Of a stretch of DNA of 36,773 bases, positions 32,298 to 36,773 are shown in pieces. The notes below the pieces were generated by a model that was not told where the DNA came from, did not search any database, and was given only the letters and a program-made list of their open reading frames with translations. The stretch is taken from NCBI GenBank assembly GCA_964436825.1, contig CAYTEO010000027.1, forward strand, positions 1 through 36,773, read 5' to 3'. The stretch is from CAYTEO01 sp964436825 (GTDB lineage: Bacteria > Krumholzibacteriota > Krumholzibacteriia > LZORAL124-64-63). The position numbers were made by a program, and so were the translations under genes. Position 1 is the stretch's first letter, and each line of letters starts with the position of its first letter.

Positions 32298-33841
32298 TGA
32301 CGGTCGACGGGTTGCTGCTGCGCGCCGCCAACAAGTGGCCGGAGCGCGAGGCCCTGGCCCACGGGGAGCGGCGCTGGACCTTCGTCGAGCTGGCCGACGA
32401 CGCGGCCCGCGTCGCCCGCCTGCTGCGGGAGCTGGGTGTCGGCCGCGGCGACCGGGTGGCGCTGCTGCTGGAGAACTCGCTCGACTACGTGACCGCGTTC
32501 TTCGGGGCGCTGCAGATCGGGGCGACCGTGGTCGCCCTCAACCACGCCAACCGCTCCCGGACCCACAACCTGCTGCTGCGCGACAGCGGTGCCGTCGTCC
32601 TGGTGACCCGGCCGCGGGAGGCGCGGCGGCTGCCGGAGATCGTGGCCGGCTGCCCCGATCTGCGCGCCGTGGTCGTGGACCGGATCGTCCCGGCGTGGGA
32701 GCTGCCCGCCGGCGGGCCGGAGCTGGTCCTGCGCGCCGAGGCCGACGCGCTGCCGGAGGTGCCGCTGCTGGCCGAGCACGGCCCCGACGACCTGGCCGCC
32801 ATCCTCTACACCAGCGGCTCGACCGGTACCCCGCGCGGGGTCATGCTCAGCCACGGCAACCTGGTGGTCAACACCGAGCAGATCCTCGGCTACCTCCGCC
32901 TCACACCCGGGGACAGCGTCTGCTGCGTCCTGCCGTTCCACTACTCGTTCGGCAACTCGCTGCTGCTGACCCACGTGGCCTGCGGCGGACGGGTGGTCGT
33001 GGACAACCGGTTCGCCTTCCCGGCCAAGGTCCTCGAGACGCTGGAACAGGAGCGCTGCACCGGCTTCTCCGGCGTGCCGTCCCACTACGCCATCCTCTGC
33101 AGCCGGACCGACTTCCTGGACCGCCCCCACGAGCACCTGCGCTACCTGACCCAGGCCGGGGGCGCCATGGCCCCGGCCCTGCAGCGGCGTCTGCGCGAGG
33201 CGCTGCCCGGGCGGATCGCCATCTACGTCATGTACGGCCAGACCGAGGCCTCGGCGCGCCTGTCGTACGTGCCGCCCGAGCGGTTGCCCGAGAAGTACGG
33301 CTCCATCGGCATTGCCATCCCCGGGGTCACCCTGACGGTCCGCCGCACCGACGGCAGCGAGTGCGACACCGGCGAGGTGGGGGAGATCGTCGCCACCGGA
33401 CCGAACATCATGCAGGGCTACTGGAACGCGCCGCAGGAGACCGCGGCGGTGCTCAAGGCGGACGGCCTGCACACGGGAGACCTGGCCTACAGGGACGAGG
33501 ACGGCTTCCTCTGGATCGTCGACCGCGTGAAGAACATGATCAAGGTGGGCGCCAACCGGGTCAGTCCCAAGGAGATCGAGGAGACCATCCTGGAGCTGCC
33601 GCAGCTGGCCGAGTGCTGCGTCCTGGGCGTCGAGGACGAGATGCTGGGCGAGGCCGTGGAGGCGTGGATCGTGCCGGCCGCCGGTGCGGACGCCGACCGC
33701 GACACCCTGGCGCGGGAGATCCTCCGCCACTGCAACGACCGCCTGGCGCCGTACAAGGTGCCGCGGGCGGTGCACTTCGTGGACGCCATCCCCAAGAGTG
33801 CCTCGGGGAAGGTGATGAAGGAGGAACTGCGGCGGCGATAG
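32297..33841 (+). CDS. AMP-forming acyl ligase (ANL superfamily) paired with the carrier protein
   Basis: The 514-aa adenylating enzyme has the P-loop YTSGSTGTPRGVMLSHGN (from Thr172), A5 motif YVMYGQTEASARLSYVP, A7 motif LHTGDLAYRDEDGFLWIVDR, hinge MIKVGANRVSPKEIE and the A10 catalytic Lys505 in KSASGKVMKEEL. It activates a carboxylic acid as acyl-AMP and transfers it to a thiol, here most probably the pantetheine arm of the carrier encoded just upstream. The protein resembles fatty-acid/exosortase-system-associated acyl-CoA ligases, but the acid cannot be deduced. The start overlaps the carrier stop. A hairpin follows. Confidence 0.93.
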   Translation: MTVDGLLLRAANKWPEREALAHGERRWTFVELADDAARVARLLRELGVGRGDRVALLLENSLDYVTAFFGALQIGATVVALNHANRSRTHNLLLRDSGAVVLVTRPREARRLPEIVAGCPDLRAVVVDRIVPAWELPAGGPELVLRAEADALPEVPLLAEHGPDDLAAILYTSGSTGTPRGVMLSHGNLVVNTEQILGYLRLTPGDSVCCVLPFHYSFGNSLLLTHVACGGRVVVDNRFAFPAKVLETLEQERCTGFSGVPSHYAILCSRTDFLDRPHEHLRYLTQAGGAMAPALQRRLREALPGRIAIYVMYGQTEASARLSYVPPERLPEKYGSIGIAIPGVTLTVRRTDGSECDTGEVGEIVATGPNIMQGYWNAPQETAAVLKADGLHTGDLAYRDEDGFLWIVDRVKNMIKVGANRVSPKEIEETILELPQLAECCVLGVEDEMLGEAVEAWIVPAAGADADRDTLAREILRHCNDRLAPYKVPRAVHFVDAIPKSASGKVMKEELRRR

Positions 33842-33860
33842 GAGCTCTCCGGTCACCACC

Positions 33861-33888
33861 GCGCGCCGGGACCTGGATCCCGGCGCGC
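33861..33888. terminator. Terminator hairpin between convergent genes
   Basis: An 11-bp perfect stem (33861-33871 with 33878-33888) with a six-base loop is extended by a CACC/GGTG pairing across a one-base bulge. It lies between the acyl-ligase stop (33841) and the convergent beta-helix gene stop (33929). Confidence 0.6.
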
Positions 33889-33928
33889 TGGTGTGTCCCG
33901 GCTCCGTGCTCTGTCGCCCCCAGGGGAG

Positions 33929-36331
33929 CTACCGGACGATGGTCAGCATCCGGGTTGACCGCCCGGCGGTCGCCTCCAGACAGCACAGATAGCATCCGGC
34001 CGCCACTCCGCGTCCCGTGTCATCGGTCCCGTCCCAGACCAGCTCGTGCGTGCCTGCGGCCTGGGCTCCCGCGAAGAGCGTGGCGACGTGCCGGCCGTCC
34101 AGGCCGTACACGACCACCCTGACGGCGCCCGGCCTGGCCAGCACATACCGGATGGTGGTCCGTGGGTTGAACGGGTTGGGTTCGATTGCCAGGAGGCGAT
34201 CGGCAGGGAGGGGCACCAGGATCGGGGCCGATTCATGAAGGACGACTGTCGTGGCTCCCGACTGCAGGGAAACCTGGTAACGGATGGTCCGCCCGGCCGG
34301 GGCAGACGGGTCCTCCCAGACCCACCTGTCTCCCTGCAGGGAGGGATCCGGGCCCGGAACGGCGAGATAGGATCCGCCTGGATGCAGAACGCGCAACACC
34401 CGGAGGTGCCCCTCGGGTGAGGGACCTGCCAGGCGCCAGGAGAGACGCGGGCCCTGTCGCGGGTCCACCCTGAAGTCTGTCAGGAGCGGGACGGACACGT
34501 GGACCAGGGTCTGCGATTCGAGGGCGCCGATGTCCGGCCCCTGCCCCTGCGGAACGGTGTGGTGGAACAGGTCCAGCTCCAGACCGAGATCAAGGCCGGC
34601 GTCGATGCACGGGCACCCCTCGGCCAGGGACGGATCGGCAGGCGACGTGAAGGGGGAGTCGGTCAGCAGGATCGTGTCCTGGAAGGCCACGCCCTCTCCG
34701 ATGAATTGACCAGGCGCCAGGACGCAGTTACGCACCGTCGTGAAACCACGCGCCCCGTCCGCGCGTACCTGGACATCGTTGCCGGTGGTCCCGTAGAAGA
34801 GGCAGTTGGTCAGGGTGCAGCGCTTCAGGTCGGTGTCGAAGGCGCCACCCTCGACGGCATGGTAGATCGCATCGCCCAGGTGGTAGGGGCCGCAGGCCAC
34901 GTTGTCGCGGAACGTGCAGTTCACGAAGTGGGCCCGGGGGAACAGACGGGTACCGAATGCGCCGCCCCGACCTTCAACCCCGCTGTCCTGCCCGTCCGTA
35001 GCGACCCCGGTCCGGTTCCCCTGGAAGAGACAGTACTCGTAGGTGACGAGCTCTCCGAGGTTCGCCAAGAAGGCGCCTCCCTTGAAGGTTGCACCCCCCT
35101 GTCGTTGCGATCCGTTCTCGATGAACCGGCACCGACGGACCGTCCCGGTGGCATAACGGCCGACGTAGATCCCTCCTCCCTGTGCGCCGTAGTTCTCCTG
35201 GAACACCGAGTCCTCGACCAGGACGTCGACGTAACACCCTTCTTGACCCTTGACCAGGATACCGCCGCCGTCCCCCGCCCAGTCCGATCCGGGATGGTCG
35301 GCCACGTTGCCCTGGACGATGCAGTCCCTGACCACCAGCGAGAGCGTATCCGGATCGGCATCCGTCCGGCGGAATAACAGGCCGCCACCGGCCGCCCACA
35401 GGGTGGAGTTGCCGACGTCCGACCGGTTGTTCATCAGCATGACGCGAATCAGGGTCAGGTCGCCGCCATCGATGAACAGGGCACCCCCCGGTCCCCACGC
35501 GCCGTTGTCGTCGAACGTGCAGTTCTCGATGACCAGACTGGCCCGGTCGGTCGGGGCTGCCAGGGCGATCGCACCGCCGCGACCGTCCCAGACGGTGAAT
35601 CCGTTGGCACTGACATTCTGTGAGAAGTGGGACTCGCGCACGGTCACCCGATACCCGTTGCCGATGAAGATCGCGCCGCCGGGGCCCCTGGTCTCGTTGC
35701 CGGCGAACAAGCAATCCTCGACCCGTACCGTGACCCCGGATCCGTCACCACCCAGGCTGAGACAGCTCCCGCCTGACCCGCCCTGGTCGCTGGAACGGTT
35801 GCCGGTGAAGTAGCAACCCTCGATCGCCAGATCCAGCGGGCCCGTGCCGGTGCCCGAGTGCCGGATCGCAGCCGTGTGGCTGTTCGCCCCGTCGGAGACC
35901 AGGGAGAGACCCCGGACGCAGCGGGAGCCGGCATTGCTGGAAACCGTCAGCTGAGCTGAAGAGTCCAGGTGGACCAGGCAGGTGGCATAATCGCTGTCCA
36001 TCTCGGGGTTGCCGAGAAAGCCGGGCAGATCGTGCACACCGGAGAGCTCGTGCAGTTCCCGCCAGAGCAGCACGGAATCGGCCTCCGTGCAAACAGCCAG
36101 GGCCGTGGCCAGGTCCGGGTAACAATTGGCCGGAGCCCAGTCCCCGGGCAGGCTGGGGCCGGTCGATCGCGCCCCCCCGATGCGAACGTGGTAGCGGGCG
36201 GCCTTGGCCTGGTCGGCCAGCGGTACGAGTAGAAGGAGACTGGCCAGCAGAAGGACAGGCCAGATGGATGGTCGTATCTGGGCCCCGGTACGCCTTCCCC
36301 GATGCCGTTCCCGTGCGATGTTGATAGCCAT
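33929..36331 (-). CDS. Secreted right-handed beta-helix protein with FlgD-like sorting domain
   Basis: This 800-aa protein has a long signal region (basic N-terminus, hydrophobic core about 22-40, cleavage near QAKA). Many Pmp/parallel-beta-helix repeats follow at about 95-600, such as CYFTGNRSS, CLFAGNETRGPGGAIFIG, CTFDDNGAWGPGGALFI and CRFIENG, then a beta-sandwich linker (about 620-705). It ends in a FlgD-like/type IX-style sorting domain (about 709-800: IEPNPFNPRTTIRYVL, VVVYGLDGRHVATLF, HELVWDGTDDTGRGVAAG). The final domain has CYLCCLEA where most relatives have an aromatic-rich strand. It is probably surface-attached or released; function is unknown. GGAGGG precedes the ATG. Codon choice appears somewhat less GC-biased than in the neighbours. 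Confidence 0.88.
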   Translation of the reverse strand: MAINIARERHRGRRTGAQIRPSIWPVLLLASLLLLVPLADQAKAARYHVRIGGARSTGPSLPGDWAPANCYPDLATALAVCTEADSVLLWRELHELSGVHDLPGFLGNPEMDSDYATCLVHLDSSAQLTVSSNAGSRCVRGLSLVSDGANSHTAAIRHSGTGTGPLDLAIEGCYFTGNRSSDQGGSGGSCLSLGGDGSGVTVRVEDCLFAGNETRGPGGAIFIGNGYRVTVRESHFSQNVSANGFTVWDGRGGAIALAAPTDRASLVIENCTFDDNGAWGPGGALFIDGGDLTLIRVMLMNNRSDVGNSTLWAAGGGLLFRRTDADPDTLSLVVRDCIVQGNVADHPGSDWAGDGGGILVKGQEGCYVDVLVEDSVFQENYGAQGGGIYVGRYATGTVRRCRFIENGSQRQGGATFKGGAFLANLGELVTYEYCLFQGNRTGVATDGQDSGVEGRGGAFGTRLFPRAHFVNCTFRDNVACGPYHLGDAIYHAVEGGAFDTDLKRCTLTNCLFYGTTGNDVQVRADGARGFTTVRNCVLAPGQFIGEGVAFQDTILLTDSPFTSPADPSLAEGCPCIDAGLDLGLELDLFHHTVPQGQGPDIGALESQTLVHVSVPLLTDFRVDPRQGPRLSWRLAGPSPEGHLRVLRVLHPGGSYLAVPGPDPSLQGDRWVWEDPSAPAGRTIRYQVSLQSGATTVVLHESAPILVPLPADRLLAIEPNPFNPRTTIRYVLARPGAVRVVVYGLDGRHVATLFAGAQAAGTHELVWDGTDDTGRGVAAGCYLCCLEATAGRSTRMLTIVR

Positions 36332-36629
36332 GGTGGGTCACCCTCCGTTCCGAAGGTTGTCGAGCCCCGGTCCTTGCGAGGACGGGGCGGCGATCGATAT
36401 CCACACAGGCCACGGGTTGCCGGAAACACACCAGGATGGAGAGGAGCGCCCTGGACAGGATCGTGAATCGGAAAGATGCCGTCGATTCGCATGGCTCGGG
36501 ATCACGGGGGGGCGCCGCCGCTCACATACGGCCACGCCTGCCAGCTGGATCCCGCGTTGCACCTTCAATCCTTGTTTTCCCTACTCCAGCACCGTCGCCG
36601 CTGAGTCGATATCGTCGAGAAAAGGAGCG
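36332..36629. other. Gene-poor region upstream of the beta-helix gene
   Basis: I see no convincing gene in these 298 bases. Short open frames on both strands lack ribosome binding sites and codon bias. A hairpin with a one-base bulge (36365-36387) would lie in the leader of the beta-helix gene. No clear -35/-10 pair was found. Confidence 0.5.
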
Positions 36630-36773
36630 ATGAACTGGGGCGAGAACGAGAGTCGGCCGGGACACGTCGCGGTCCAGGCCGGCGCCCTGCTGCGGTGGTA
36701 CGGGCTTCACCCCCCTGCTGGGCGGTCTGGGGCTGACCGCCAACACGATGCCACCGGTGCAGATCACCGCTGG
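36630..36773 (+). CDS. Possible truncated gene at the window edge
   Basis: An ATG at 36630 has AAAGGAG seven bases upstream and opens a frame that runs to the window end (MNWGENESRPGHVAVQAGAL...). Codons look native up to about 36700. Beyond that, the +1 frame, ending in GLGLTANTMPPVQITA, looks more protein-like. Either this is a gene with a frameshift or sequencing error, or it is not a gene. No family is recognised. Confidence 0.25.
   Translation, partial: MNWGENESRPGHVAVQAGALLRWYGLHPPAGRSGADRQHDATGADHRW

Noticed and set aside
36436..36633. 65-residue + strand open frame upstream of the edge gene
   Set aside because: It has no ribosome binding site, poor codon bias and no domain, and it overlaps the better start signal at 36630.

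Overview
The window is a very GC-rich, gene-dense bacterial chromosome segment with classical Shine-Dalgarno sites, frequent ATGA/GTGA/TGATG stop-start overlaps and some GTG or TTG starts. The last complete gene encodes a secreted beta-helix protein with a C-terminal FlgD-like/type IX-style sorting module (NPFNPRTTIRY...). That module is typical of FCB-superphylum and nearby candidate phyla such as Eisenbacteria, Krumholzibacteriota and Latescibacterota. With the high GC and a group 3b [NiFe]-hydrogenase, I infer an uncultivated, probably anaerobic or facultative member of such a lineage. This placement is an inference. No tRNA, rRNA, CRISPR array, transposase or phage gene is visible.

Layout. 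(1) 1-6.2 kb, + strand: two-subunit class I fumarase, a Wzz/GumC-like coiled-coil inner-membrane protein, a lipoprotein with two FKBP prolyl-isomerase domains, and a membrane-bound proton- or sodium-pumping pyrophosphatase followed by a strong hairpin terminator. (2) 6.5-13.2 kb, + strand: one tight operon encoding a complete group 3b [NiFe]-hydrogenase (beta, gamma, delta, alpha), its maturation protease, a response regulator, a histidine kinase whose membrane domain carries a RegB-like GGxxNP motif, and a kinase-less tandem ACT protein. A 38-bp dyad overlaps the candidate promoter. (3) 13.1-21.7 kb, mainly - strand: the hydrogenase maturation genes in two transcription units, hypA-hypB-hypF and hypC-hypD-hypE followed by pabB. 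The two units are separated by a + strand pair of small unknown membrane proteins.

(4) 21.8-28.1 kb: a secreted protein of about thirteen 15-residue repeats resembling LA_2272-type surface repeats, a fold-type I aminotransferase, an S9 prolyl-oligopeptidase-family enzyme, a MOSC-domain protein and an OB-fold-like lipoprotein. (5) 28.1-33.9 kb, + strand: DNA polymerase IV, then a 162-bp near-perfect two-tier palindrome, then a likely operon of a LOG/TIGR00725-like protein, a glutamine-dependent asparagine-synthetase-like amidotransferase, a free-standing acyl carrier protein and an AMP-forming acyl ligase. The last three look like a small carrier-protein-based amidation pathway with no known product. 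(6) 33.9-36.8 kb: the beta-helix protein, a gene-poor stretch and a possible truncated gene at the window edge.

How it fits together. Region 2 makes the soluble NAD(P)-linked hydrogenase and region 3 makes nearly all the machinery that builds its NiFe(CN)2CO centre: HypE/F for cyanide, HypC/D for assembly, HypA/B for nickel, and the protease for final processing. The kinase/regulator pair in the same operon suggests redox- or quinone-responsive control. The most unusual pieces are the asnB-ACP-ligase cassette, the giant palindrome before it, the dyad at the hydrogenase promoter, the tandem-ACT protein in the hydrogenase operon and the 15-residue-repeat surface protein.
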